Shown: positions 53,520 to 64,000 of the stretch, in pieces | Layout of the letters: every line of letters begins with the position of its first letter | Numbering within the stretch: the first letter of the stretch is position 1 | Assembly: GCA_014871385.1 (NCBI GenBank) | Contig: CM026426.1 | Location: forward strand, 63,903,877 to 63,967,876 | DNA from: Ceratodon purpureus | Taxonomy: Eukaryota; Streptophyta; Bryopsida; Pseudoditrichales; Ditrichaceae | DNA length: 64,000 bases | Reading direction: 5' to 3' | Program-made: the position numbers and the translations under genes | The notes under the pieces: model-generated | What the model saw: only the letters and a program-made list of their open reading frames with translations | Database searches by the model: none | Told to the model about the DNA's origin: nothing

Positions 53520-55870
53520 TAAACTGTGAGGATAGTAATTTTGCTCGCTCGGGGGGAGCCCGTCCGATAAGCGTCCGTCCGATAACCGTCCGTCACCTGA
53601 CTACACGACAATTTTATGGCAAGTCCGTCTATTATGACAACCCTGTCGGCTACGGAGATTGAAAGTAGAGCAAAGGGACTGAACATTCCATACATTGGCC
53701 GGGTCTCCTTTGTTTGAGACTGTTGAAGACGGAATGGGATTCAAACTTCGTTGACGAAAGGATTTCCTCGAGCGCTCAGGGTCATCAGTGGCTCGTCGTC
53801 TTTGAGTAATGTGAGCAATTCATCACCGATGCAGTGACAGAGTCCATCCACTATGAAGATGACGATCACTCTTCAATCTCGTGACAATGTGCATACCATT
53901 AGGGTCCATATAGCAAGGACCCTACTATTTTGTTGCTCTATTTTTTTAACACTTCGTGGGGTTCTCTTTAGGATTTGTTCTTGGAGCCATGATTTGTATT
54001 GGGTTTCTTCTCGAGATTGATACAAAGGAGAGTCTGATTTTGGGATGTATTCTTTTCTTGCTCTATCTACTCAATAGAAAGAGTTATGTAAATCCAGGGG
54101 TGGAGGTACCTTCTCATGGCCGCTGCGGGGTTGCATTACTGATGTTTGGTAATCGTCGAGGTTATAGTGGGACTCCATGTAGAGGCACATCTATGCAACA
54201 GGGGAAACGGCGTTCTTTACGAGGCCACTGTTTCTACGGAGATTGACAACCTCAGCATTATCCTGAACGGACCTTCTTCGTTCGAGAAGTCTACCGATGG
54301 AGACAGCGACGAAAACGAATGGATTCTGAAACAATTCTACGGAGGTATCGGAGAGGAGGATTGCGATAATCTAAGCAATTACAATGCAAATTAGAGTACA
54401 GTAGCATTATATACATTTTGTATCACACTTTTTCCAGCAATATACATTCTTTGACTATGTCTATGGAAATTTCCTGCAACGGTTTAGCGGCTCTTTGTTT
54501 CCTTAGCATATGTGACACTGAGAGAGCATATCAATGTGTAACTATGTGTTGTGACACTACATATAGTCAGTGGCTAGATTCTTTCACTCCCTCTTGTGTG
54601 GCATTGCTCGTATTCCGTGTATGATCATAATATCTCAGCCGAGATGTTTAATTATTGCTACATTGCATACATTGAAATGCCCACGTAACATCGTTCAATG
54701 AAAACAGAAAACTGTCATTTTGATAAACGGAGATACTGAACCCTTTTCAAACCATGAAGGCACATGTGGGTACATGGAATTTGTATCAAAAGTAGTAGTC
54801 TTAGTGTTTTTTCTATGTACGGGGAGAACACAACATTCTTGATTACAACTGTCACTACTAGCAATATGGTCTTTTCCAACTGTCAAATTTAGTCAAAAAG
54901 CAGGCCTGGCGACAAGAAGAGCACGCTCCGAAGCGGTTTCTTCACGGCTTTGTTCTCCTGGTTTTCCTGAGTACTTAGGGTCACAAAAGACAAGCAGTGG
55001 GCCCTCGCAATTATCGAGCATCGGGTGGAAGTAAGGTTCTTCAGCTTCGATCATCGACGATGCTAGTTGTTTTACTGCTTACGTGGAGAGGTTTTTGGCC
55101 ACGTTGGCTCCGAGTTACGTAGTCCCTTTTTAACTCTCCACCAATTTGCCCAGGTCTCGAAGCCATGTCCTGAAGAACATCAGCCGGACGATGTTACGAC
55201 AATCGCATGCAGTTTATTGGTCATTCAGATTGGTTACGTCGGTATGGGACTTCGTTTTGGGACGCACTGTGATTCGCCGCTTCCAATGGTATGATTACAC
55301 GTGGACCAATTATTACTAGGGTTAAAAAATGCGCGTGGTAATCAGACGGATGAATTCTGTTCACATAACGGTATGGTGTGGATGAATATTTATTTCGGAT
55401 TAGTGGTTTTTAATTAGCAGGGATGCCGTCTGTGATTGGATGGGGCTTCTTGTAACAGCATGGATTCAACTCAATAGAAAATGCGGGATACGCTCTTGTA
55501 GAATGCGCTGTCTTAAGATAATATTTATGGATAGGTAACATTGATCATCGTTTAATCACAAAAAATGCACTGTATCCATAATGCTCGATTGCAAATTGTT
55601 TCAGCTCTGGAAATTGTCCTTCAGCGTTACTCGCCTGACCGAACTACTATATGTCTCTACCTTTTTCTGCTCAAAACAATTGGAGACATATCATTCAAAG
55701 TCCACAAGAGTTCTCTCATACTCCCGGCACGACTTAATCTCATACGCACGCACTTTTCGTCTCCAATACTGACAGGAAAATGGAGATTGTGTACACTGCA
55801 CTAACCAGTTCAAGTTGTTTCTGGCACCGAAGGGAACGGAAACGCTCTTGCTATGTTGATTGGCCCCCCT
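53520..55870. other. no gene firmly recognised
   Basis: A plus-strand frame at 54146-54394 ends in an acidic stretch (DGDSDENEWILKQFYGGIGE) with a stop at 54392 and could be the last exon of the gene whose first exons lie at 40.4-41 kb, on the other side of the element nest. Other ORFs (54418-54624, 55067-55294, 55565-55804) show no motif. Confidence 0.3.
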
Positions 55871-55878
55871 GTCGACAT

Positions 55879-56697
55879 TCATTGCACAGTCACGTCGAAG
55901 GTATCGGATTCGACTTCGGTGAAGAGTATATTGTCACCAACCTTCAGCTGGTTCTTCACGCAAAATGTGGACCACCCCTGTGTGAAGCTGCAGAGTGTCT
56001 GCTTACGACTATGTGTTATAGCAGACCCCACTTCTGTCATAGCCATGGCCCCCCGTAAAGTGTAGAATTTCTGATCGAAATTTTCCTCCCCGACAAGACG
56101 ACAGAAGGATATTGGGATATCCTGAAAATTCGAGAAAATGCCACATGTCCGTTAAACAAGTAAAAGCATAACGAAATATACGATACAGGCCGCCAATCTT
56201 GTGACAATTCCTCTCAACAACAGTAAAGCAATGGTACATGTAACATTACCAGCCTCGTGCTTTTGTGAGGGGCAGTGTGCGATTTCCGCAAGGTCTTCAC
56301 AAAGCTTCTTGGCGGTTTAGGTGGTCGGACGACAGTCACCACTAAGCACTTGTCGTCGGCTGCCTCGAAGATGAGGTAGCTCCCCTGTTTGATGCCCATA
56401 TCGTCCTGGAATTTTGTGTATCCATTCCCAACCGATATTGCAGGGCCCCTCGGTGTCAAAAAACTTCCAGTTTGATCAAAATCCACTTGCCACTCTTTTC
56501 CGCTGTTGACCGAGGTGATTATATTGCAACCAGATTGGCTCGGGAAGTGTGTCTTGTCAGAGAATGCCGGAGGAATAGTCTGGTCACACAGAGTATCCAC
56601 GTATGGTTATTATCATGAACTAATCAGTTAAGGACAGGGAAAATAAGGTGTGTCATACCTGATACTTCTCTAGAGAGCACCCGTCAATAGACCGCAT
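55879..56697 (-). CDS. two-B3-domain DNA-binding protein (REM-like)
   Basis: Three exons join in phase 0: 56697-56659 (ATG, 13 codons, CAG|GTATGA), 56579-56250 (110 codons, CTG|GTAATG) and 56121-55879 (81 codons with TGA), giving 203 residues. The first B3 domain reads TIPPAFSDKTHFPSQ, GKEWQVDF, YTKFQDDMGIKQGSYLIFEA and LVVTVV. The second reads DIPISFCRLVGEENFDQKFY, QGWSTFCVKNQLKVGDNILF and FDVTVQ. The spacing of W, F, N and GD/GS is that of plant B3 transcription factors, most like the REM group, which have tandem B3 domains. No other domain is present, and it is complete and unbroken. Confidence 0.8.
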
Positions 56698-57213
56698 CTT
56701 TTGCACCCTAGTAGATGACAGACCGTGCCTTCTCAGTGGCGTCTGCGCCGATGTTAATCTCGTCGTACTTAAAGTACAGAACGCTCGAATCTCACATGCT
56801 AGATCTCGGAACATTTTAATGAACATGGAGTAGCAACTGATTCCATATAACAAATCATTTCCAAACGATAAGAAATTGTGGCATAAGTAAGAGAGAACAC
56901 TGTCGGTACAGAGGAGTAATTTTGAGGGGGGGAAGTTCACTTATCGGCTGTTGCTCGTCGTTTATGCAAGGGTTACAAAGCGCAGAATATACACCTGTAA
57001 CTTTGTTAGTGTCGCTCACTTAATAAAACAAGGTTAAATTGTAACGACAGTGACAGTGGTCCACCGACCTTGTCGGTTCGTCCCTCCCTCGTGATGCATT
57101 GACACAAAACATAATTCTCGTCAGTTCGTTCAAAAGTACCCTTCATATTCCGATGCACTCCTCAATCGAATATGAATTTGGCTGACATCACAGGAGTACA
57201 CCGGGGTGTCTGT

Positions 57214-57366
57214 TTACAATTCACATAATCGTAAGACATTTTCGAAGTGTTCAGGGTCTCTCACCAGCACTGATCGATTTGTAGATGAAGTTATTTCAAA
57301 TGAAAAGTAAATAGCCTCGCTTTCTTGCATCTCCTGCATGACCTTGATGAATTTTTCCTGCGCCAT
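57214..57366 (-). CDS. small hypothetical ORF
   Basis: The ATG at 57366 opens 50 codons, MAQEKFIKVMQEMQES then AIYFSFEIT and VLVRDPEHFENVLRL. It reads like a real protein segment (alternating beta and helix) but has no recognised family. It may be an exon; no partner was found. Confidence 0.3.
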   Translation of the reverse strand: MAQEKFIKVMQEMQESEAIYFSFEITSSTNRSVLVRDPEHFENVLRLCEL

Positions 57367-57599
57367 GGTTACGGTCCCGCTTCGAGTTGGAGGAGTGTTC
57401 TGTGTGCGAAAATGTATTCTGAAACAAGGAAGAGAGAGCCTAGTGCAAGAAAGAACAGACAATTTAGAAGCAAAAGGAGCCCCCTCTATGGCATTAACCT
57501 GGACGTGTTAAATGAAATCAATGCTTCCAAGGACAAGATACGATTTAGGGTTCATCATAGAGTCGTATTACCTAACGGAGGACACAATTACTTCTAATC

Positions 57600-59070
57600 C
57601 TCGTTCGTCATTACGAGGTCATTGAATACATGGCTTCGACCTGAAATGACATCACAGGATGAAGATTATGATATGTAGCAATGATCATGATCTGATAATG
57701 AAGACAACATTTACTCCAGTTGATAATGAGAGTACGCACCTATTGTGTTGTACGGCATTGTGGCATAGTAAAGCCGTTGATGGTTGTCTGGAAAACACAC
57801 AAGATCATATTATTTCTTTTTTGTTTTGAAGCAAAATTAATTGCAAAGGAAAAAAGAATACACACCCTCATCAGGCAGAGCCCAGGGCGGAAAATGTTTA
57901 CCAAAACACAAGGGGCCGGTTGTTGGGGAATGGCATCCAAACAACCGATAAACCACTACGACTACACAACAAATTCTGCAGAAGCCAAACAGAACAAGAT
58001 CATATTGTTTCAGAAGAAGGTAAGCATGCTATCCTGGAAATGCATATATACGGTAATATTCAGAACATGTTCGTCTTCTACTCTGTTTGTACCTTTAAAT
58101 GTCGTGACCAAAATATTGCTATGGCTACCGATATCCTATTACTATAACTTACTTGCAGAGTATACAACCAATCAATGCGATTTCATTACTATGACATGGA
58201 CACTAATAATGAGCAAAGCAGGGAAAATCTCATGGCCCGTACCTTCACTGAAACCTATTTAAATGTTTATGAAGGTGGTCTGGTAGTGTCGTTCATGGGA
58301 CTCGAAAATGTTTCAACCCCTTCTCTATGGGTGTGACACCGCTTTTCTAGTATGCCAGGACTAGGACCAAACCGCACCTCCTTCGCTCTGCGAGATGCTA
58401 CCAGGTCTCAAGGCGCAAATACCTGCAACTGATGTCTCCTGTAAGCGCAGTCTCCGACTGGGTTGTCAACCAGGAGCAATTAGTCGTAACAACGAACCCA
58501 CGGGACGGGTGTAATTTACAGCATCAAATTCACGTTGTCGTCACGATTGATTATGAAAATCAACAGCATGACCGCTCAAAGAAAGCAATCACCTTAGGCA
58601 TTTATCCGTAAATTTGCATACATAAACAGAGGTCAGCCATCTCCGTATGAGTGCATTCTCAATATACGGTTTACGGATGACCATATTAAAATTGAGATTC
58701 CAACTTCATATGCGACGGTCTTATGTGGTACATCTAACTCATCCTAGACGGTTTACATTGTCATCTTTACATAATTATGGAAAACACGATATAATCCATG
58801 GAAAATACGCAGATTATCGTTGACCGTTCCTGTAATGCAAACACCTGCGAACCAATACAGGAAAACAACTCAGTCCGTGACTGAGGGATATCCAATGTCT
58901 GCAGGAACGTGAAGGCTAGAGATATTGTTAGTACTCTGGTCTATGACCCTATAAACAGTTATATACTTTGTAACTTTTAAATGAAAACGATTGTGTAATG
59001 GAAAGGCTACTGACTTCTGATTTCTACGCCCTCGTTTTCCTCTTTACCTTCTCCTTGGTGTGGAGGTTCT
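57600..59070. other. no gene recognised
   Basis: One plus-strand ORF of 180 codons (57720-58262) lacks motifs and has poor composition. This DNA lies downstream of the Spm-type gene and may be its 3' region. Confidence 0.35.
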
Positions 59071-59076
59071 CACCTT

Positions 59077-59379
59077 CTACTTCACTTTGCTGACCTCTAC
59101 AGAATTTAAGTATCTTGTCTGCCATAGTATTGTTTGATCTTCGGCAAAGTCACCTTTCAGAGCATCGCCGATTGTGAGAATTCCAGGTCGCTGGTGGTCC
59201 GGGTACAGTACACGTGTGTTTTGCCACTCTGGGTAGACATGTTCAATTGTGACCTGCTGCATACCCGCTACCCAGGATACTCCCTTCACTTGAGGCACCA
59301 ATTTCTTCTTGTATGATCTCCAACTAGGACCACAACGGCCGAGTGCGATAGTCTTGTTTTGGTGATCTGGGTGTAGCAC
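59077..59379 (-). CDS. Spm-type gene last exon (TNPA-like domain)
   Basis: About 100 residues with a duplicated phrase, VLHPDHQ and VLYPDHQ, then ILTIGDALKGDFAEDQTILW. This resembles the C-terminal domain of TNP1/En-Spm proteins, which bind repeats at element ends. A TGA lies just before the frame, so the acceptor must fall within AGCAGTGTGAG. Confidence 0.5.
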   Translation of the reverse strand: MLHPDHQNKTIALGRCGPSWRSYKKKLVPQVKGVSWVAGMQQVTIEHVYPEWQNTRVLYPDHQRPGILTIGDALKGDFAEDQTILWQTRYLNSVEVSKVK

Positions 59380-62300
59380 TCACACTGCTTGTTTCAGTTT
59401 TATGGGTAATGCTTGACAGTTATAATGCCAAACGATGAATTAGAATTTGACAAAGGGAGTAATACATAAAAACATTTCGCAAACAACGAAGCTGAGGTCA
59501 CAAACAAAAACATCACCTCTTCGCTGCGTGGCTTATTCTCTGCTGGAGGGACGTAGTCGATGAATTTAGATGGTCGCTTTTTGTTCCGTCGAGGCCTCTG
59601 AGTAGAAGGGCAATCGGGTTCGGATGGAAACGTCTCAATAACATTCGATGTGTTGGCAACATCCGGTTGACTAGGTAACGTAGTGTTTGCAACAGCAGGT
59701 GGACTAGGGCCCTTCAGTTTTAAGCTCGGTCTCCCCCTTTTCGCCGGTGGTGCAGGGGTGGTAGTGTTCGGTTTCTCTGGAAAAGGGGTCACATTTTTAA
59801 ATCAATGCGAATGCCAAACCAATGCCAACTGGACAATTCTCCGTCCACACTGTGTGGATCTGGAAACAATCACATATAGTCAACGAAAACGATGTTCCCG
59901 ATGTCGTATTTACCTGCACATGCTGGTCGCTTCGTCAACAGCGAACCTTGTTGAGTGCTCGTAAGCCCGAACGCTGCTTGTAGCCCTGAAACTGCAGGCA
60001 CTCTATTGTCAATGTGAGCACTGGATGGGACACTGTCTACTCTCCCTCCTGCATCCACTCCGATATCCTCCGGTGTTATGGTTCGGCCTACTTCACAGCA
60101 AGAGGCGTTTGGATGCACGCCTTCCCCGGACTCTACTCCCTCGTCTACACCAATGAATGAAACACGGCGGTTTAGTTGGACAAAATCAATAATTGGGTGT
60201 GTGCACTTTCTGATGTCTACATGCACAGTCAAGTTCAAAGCATATATCAATTTGTAAATAGGTCAATCCCTCACCCGCAACCGGGAACTCTGAAATAGCT
60301 GCGCCCATTTCCTCTGATACGCCTGATGCTGAGCATGCTCGGTCGTTAGCGTTCGATCGTCCGTTGTTAGTTCCAGACTTCTCCATTGCGAAGGGATCTG
60401 TTCCCTGACCACATTGGGAATATTTGCGAATTTCCCCTCCAACAAGGTTTTTACCGGTAGCAGCACCAATGTTTGGCACTATGACAGCCAGTAGTCTGTC
60501 CAATTTATTTTTAACCGATGCCATATTCTGTTTGCTTTGCTCCAGTTTTGTTTTAACCATTGCCATATCCTCTTTGCTTTGCTCCATGTGACGATCGACG
60601 CCGTCTTTCCAAGCGGAGATGGACGTGACTGTAGATTTAACTGACAGAAGCTCTCTATTGATAGATCGAGCGACCGTGTCTGGTCTACGGTTGTTCATTG
60701 GAGACGTAGTTGCTTGACTGGGAGTGCCTGTATCATAGTTCATAGGCTGCATCGACCCATTTCCGGGGTAAACTGCTGTTCAATTCCGTAGCATAAAGCA
60801 ACGTACAAACAGGGTCTACATTGTAAATACATCATGCGTAAAACAATACATCATGTGGTAACATCACTGTGTCAGGATACATTACCTGAACGGAAGGCTC
60901 GGTCTCCTTTGACGGGGGTGTACTCTGGTTGGTAGCCTAGACAACATATCATACTCGTTTGTTCTTTATATATTTATATGTACATGCGAAACATGGCATG
61001 CTAACAATTTCTAGAGCATATTGCTCTAAATAACAATCAAACAAACAAACATGACGTTGCACATTCTCTCCATATCTACCAAAACTTACTAAGAAATCGC
61101 TGAAGTTTAGTTCCTTAGAAACTCACGTTTGCTTCCTTCTCGTACATGGCTGTAGAACCTTCTATGTCATCCCCTGCAACAGAGTCGTCGCTCGACTCTA
61201 GGTCCCCCCATTCACCTGATTGCAAATCCTCGTCGAGAAGTGGCTGTAATGCATGAAGGCCACGAGTTAGCAAACTGCGTCATAAAGGTATAAACAACTG
61301 TTCGTGTTTCGCATGGATATTGCAATAATATTAGAAAACAAACATTCCATGAATTTTTCGGATTTGTAGGGTGAACAAGGCATATATATACTGGTAGCTC
61401 TGTCCAAAGTACTTACATCCCAAGCATCTTCATCGTCCTGTGATGTTGCTTCACCTTGAGCAATCCGCTCCTCTTTTTGTTTTTTCGCAGCATCCCTTTC
61501 AGCTTTCAGTTTCCGGCTCTCTTCCTCCGCCTCTGCAGTTCTCCAGTACTTAATCAATGCGGGGAAAAACTTGGCCGGGCAAAAGCGATGTTTTTCTCCT
61601 CTTCCAGTTGTAACCCAGAATTTACGCCAAATATATCGAGTTGTTCGTAGCGAATTCTCGATGTAGAATAAAACGTAGCCATCTCGAAGAGGTGGATCAA
61701 AAACAAACCTCCTATTCAAGTCATCGTGGAGGATCTGCATGTCGGAATCTGGATGATCCCGAAAGTGCACAATAGACAAGTTGAGGAACCTTCTTGCTGT
61801 GGCACGAAACTGTGCGTGGACAAAAAGACGATTGGGCTTCAAAATCTCCCCTGCAGGTGTGCATTTGATCTTCATTGGCCACTGCTGGGATTTTGCCTTG
61901 AATAAGCTTTTCCGCTCACGCTGTGCCCTCCGCTGGATCGTCTTCTTTGACTCTTGATACCTGACTTCTATGTTCTCGACGGTATTTGATGCTGCTCGCA
62001 ATGCTTGTGAATTTTCTTGTTCCGATATTGGGCGAGAGATCACTTGTCGATCCCCGTTGCTGGGCATGGCGAAAGGAAAGGACACCGGAGGCGAAGCACC
62101 TACCCACCCTGGCCAAGACCCATCAGCGGGCATGTAGTAGGAGAGCTCCGATGATTGCATGTTCATGTGTGGGGGGTAATGTTGAGGCTTTGTTGCGGAA
62201 CGCTGGCTACCAACAACGTATCCGGTGTCCCCACTGCCACTAGTACTCCCGTCTCTGCCGAACGATTGCGAAGGCTGACTCAGTCTGCCCGAACTAGGGG

Positions 62301-63014
62301 CCACAGAATGTGTTGGGTCGATAGGGTTCCGGTTCGCAGAATGTACTGGTCCTGATCTCTGGAGCAAACCGAGAGCAACATGATCAAGGTGAGGAACAAC
62401 ATTCGAGGGTGATTGCATTTGGGACGGGTGGCCCGGTTGCGTGGGGCGATTGTACCCGTGAAACATGTATTGCATCGGCAGTTGCGAATCGGAGCCTCCG
62501 CTAGAGGTTGCTGGATAAACAAGGTGAGGTGGCCAAGACTGCACGTAGTTGGGTCGCTGTTGATACGTTGACAACACTGGCATGTTCCCGCTTGAATTCC
62601 CCTGCACGACAAACAACTTCTGTTAATACTTCTGCAGATAACACTTCGAATAATGCACTAGATGCAGTCATCAAGTGTTTCTCTAATTGATTTTCAAATA
62701 TATAAATGTCATTAAAAATATATATAAAAAATGGAATAACGACGCAGACCATGTTGTAGGCCTGAATGCAATGCCGAGAAATAAATCTAACACGCCTGGA
62801 ACTTCTGTATCTGTACGAATTTTGGCAATTCGTTGGAAAATGACGGTTACCGTACGGTACAGCAACAGAGAATGGTGAAACAATGCATCGTGCAATATCG
62901 GACTCATTATTCGTACAATACAGTTTCCATGTAATATAGATCAAATTTCAACGAGTATGAGTTACTGTTCACCTGCGAGGAAGGAGGTGAAGCGGAAAAC
63001 CCGGACGATCCCAT
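59077..63014 (-). CDS. Spm/Ptta-type transposon protein, eight exons
   Basis: Exons: 63014-62973, 62601-61417, 61243-61127, 60936-60886, 60746-60275, 60144-59914, 59776-59517 and about 59379-59077. Seven junctions fit in phase with GT-AG ends (two in phase 1); the eighth acceptor is unclear. About 885 residues. Exon 2 is Gln/Ser/Pro-rich and then has RLFVHAQFRATARRF, HDDLNRRFVFDPPLRDGYV, RYIWRKFWVTTGRGEKH and FCPAKFFPALIKYW with an EEESRKLKAERDAAKKQ helix, resembling the plant Ptta/En/Spm transposase family (PF03004). Exon 5 is a coiled coil, exon 7 has an AT-hook-like KRGRP, and the last exon (VTIEHVYPEWQNTRVLYPD, ILTIGDALKGD) resembles a TNP1/TNPA-type domain. No internal stop, so possibly active. 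Confidence 0.65.
61417..62601 (-). CDS. Spm-type gene exon 2 (main domain)
   Basis: 395 codons, phase 0 at both ends (GTGCAG|GGG and GGGAT|GTAAGT). Residues 1-190 are low-complexity Gln/Pro/Ser; 230-395 hold the transposase-like domain and a Lys/Glu-rich helix. Confidence 0.7.
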
Positions 63015-63019
63015 GTGGT

Positions 63020-63388
63020 ACCGAGTTGGTGTGAAGCCCAAATTAACACCTACCAAGCCTGGTACTCTTACAACAATCACTTCCTGCGCTCACCCAATAC
63101 ATATTTATTGATTAATCACACCATTTGGAAAATAATTCACACACCACGGACATTGACTCCAGTATGATTGCCATAATGGTATTGGAGACGGCACTGTTAT
63201 ATATACAAAAGGGACATCTTTGAAATTCATATTTTGAAAAAGCAAAATACAATTGCAAATCCTCTAAGTGCTGGAGATTGTGCATCTACAGGCTGGTGCC
63301 TACTCGAAGCCCAAACTCATTCTTTCCTGCCGCGTCACACGTTTTCCTTCCTGGAGTCGTTTCCGGAAAGACAATCACCACGTACGAT
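63020..63388. other. intergenic region between two minus-strand genes
   Basis: Contains the promoter of the Spm-type gene. No clear TATA or repeat seen; short AT-rich stretches only. Confidence 0.35.
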
Positions 63389-63931
63389 TCATTCCGAGTC
63401 TGAATCTGTAGACGTGTTTTCTGCATCGGAGCTCTCGGGAGATCCCCCTATAAGTACGCGGTGATCTCCCTTAATCCAGGACGCTAAACCTATCCTCCAT
63501 TCCGGTGTCCCCTCAATGAAACGCATCCACCCCGAACACACAGGGCGTAGGCTGCAGCAAATCTGGAAATTCTCGACGCGCGAGACACCCAACATCATCT
63601 CGGGCCACAACGATTTTGAACAGGCTTCCTCTGACCAACCGGTCATTAAAATCGGCCATAGTTTGGACAAAACAACTTCACGTGGAAGACAGTCCATGAA
63701 GGACTCTTGCACGACAGGCTCTGGGTCGCCAGCCTTGCGCTGGGGTTGGCCTTCCTCTCTCCAATCCTCGATGGGGATATACTCTGGTATCGGAAGATTC
63801 TGCCTCTTCATACTCCTCTCACTTTCATCTCTGACTGCCTTAACAACATATTTCATAACGGCATGCACTCTGGAACGGGTGCGAGGTGGAGCAGTACTGT
63901 CCACATCATCTACACCTACACATCTATCCAT
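63389..63931 (-). CDS. F-box-like protein
   Basis: The ATG at 63931 opens 180 codons. The centre reads MDCLPREVVLSKLWPIL, a possible F-box start (LPxEVxxxxW), followed by SRVENFQICCSLRPVCSGWM (the CRxW-like second half). The N-terminal part is basic (TRSRVHAVMKYVVKAVRDES). The C-terminus ends in Asp/Ser and translates a decayed palindrome at about 63428-63450 as IGGSPESSD. F-box proteins recruit targets to SCF ubiquitin ligases; the missing downstream repeats make function unclear. A TTGATCCACAG acceptor at 63966 suggests an upstream exon outside the window. Confidence 0.4.
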   Translation of the reverse strand: MDRCVGVDDVDSTAPPRTRSRVHAVMKYVVKAVRDESERSMKRQNLPIPEYIPIEDWREEGQPQRKAGDPEPVVQESFMDCLPREVVLSKLWPILMTGWSEEACSKSLWPEMMLGVSRVENFQICCSLRPVCSGWMRFIEGTPEWRIGLASWIKGDHRVLIGGSPESSDAENTSTDSDSE

Positions 63932-64000
63932 GACCCCTCCAGTATTTCCTAACACCTTTCTGTGGATCAACGTACGTACCTAATCAAGCAACGAAGTTTC

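Overview
The window looks like nuclear DNA of a green plant, most likely a non-seed land plant or a close streptophyte relative. The evidence is a decayed array of the plant telomere repeat (CCCTAAA, 12.5 kb), genes whose several short exons are bounded by GTAAGT donors and CAG acceptors, a small two-domain B3 DNA-binding gene, and Spm/CACTA-, hAT- and LINE-type elements. The species cannot be named from sequence alone. Accessory and transposon-derived DNA dominates; no conserved housekeeping gene is complete, and the only trace of one is a fragment of RNA polymerase subunit RPB8.

Layout. 0-1 kb: a decayed FCP1-like phosphatase copy. 1.5-8.9 kb (minus): pieces that at first look like six or seven unrelated ORFs join through canonical splice sites into one ~1,590-codon gene with a ParB-like domain near the N-terminus and an FCP1/NIF-type phosphatase domain at the C-terminus; it carries one in-frame TAA. 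9-13 kb: AT-rich DNA with a 127-bp tandem repeat and the telomere-like array. 13.9-17.4 kb (plus): a DUF7869-like transposase gene, with remnants and shared 3' ends at 19.5, 20.3 and 21.3 kb. 18.4-19 kb: an unrecognised coiled-coil gene.

22.2-34.5 kb (minus): one large decayed LINE. It encodes an ORF1 and an ORF2 with a degenerate 2A-like motif, an APE endonuclease, reverse transcriptase, RNase H, and a C-terminal zinc knuckle plus what looks like a restriction-like endonuclease (dual-endonuclease, Dualen/RandI-like architecture). A truncated RPB8 exon lies just upstream of it. 36.5-38.3 kb: a CACTA TNP2-type transposase remnant. 40.4-54 kb: a nest of elements (an intact pseudokinase ORF, a hAT transposase broken by a 404-bp TIR insertion, and two related unknown genes), separated by seven GC-rich arrays of a degenerate GGGCGCGAGC motif, several lying directly next to TATA boxes. 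55.9-56.7 kb (minus): a complete two-B3-domain gene. 59-63 kb (minus): an eight-exon Spm/Ptta-type transposon gene. 63.4-63.9 kb (minus): an F-box-like protein.

Two features cut across the window. A 20-bp palindrome around GATC (about 35 copies of CATCGGGAGATCCCTCGATG and variants) fills introns, promoters, UTRs and even coding frames in the first 21.4 kb, and is essentially absent from the transposon nest. Almost all internal stop codons in the broken ORFs are TAG or TAA, one C-to-T change away from glutamine codons. All gene models are read by eye from ORFs and splice motifs; domain assignments are motif-level and were not checked against any database.
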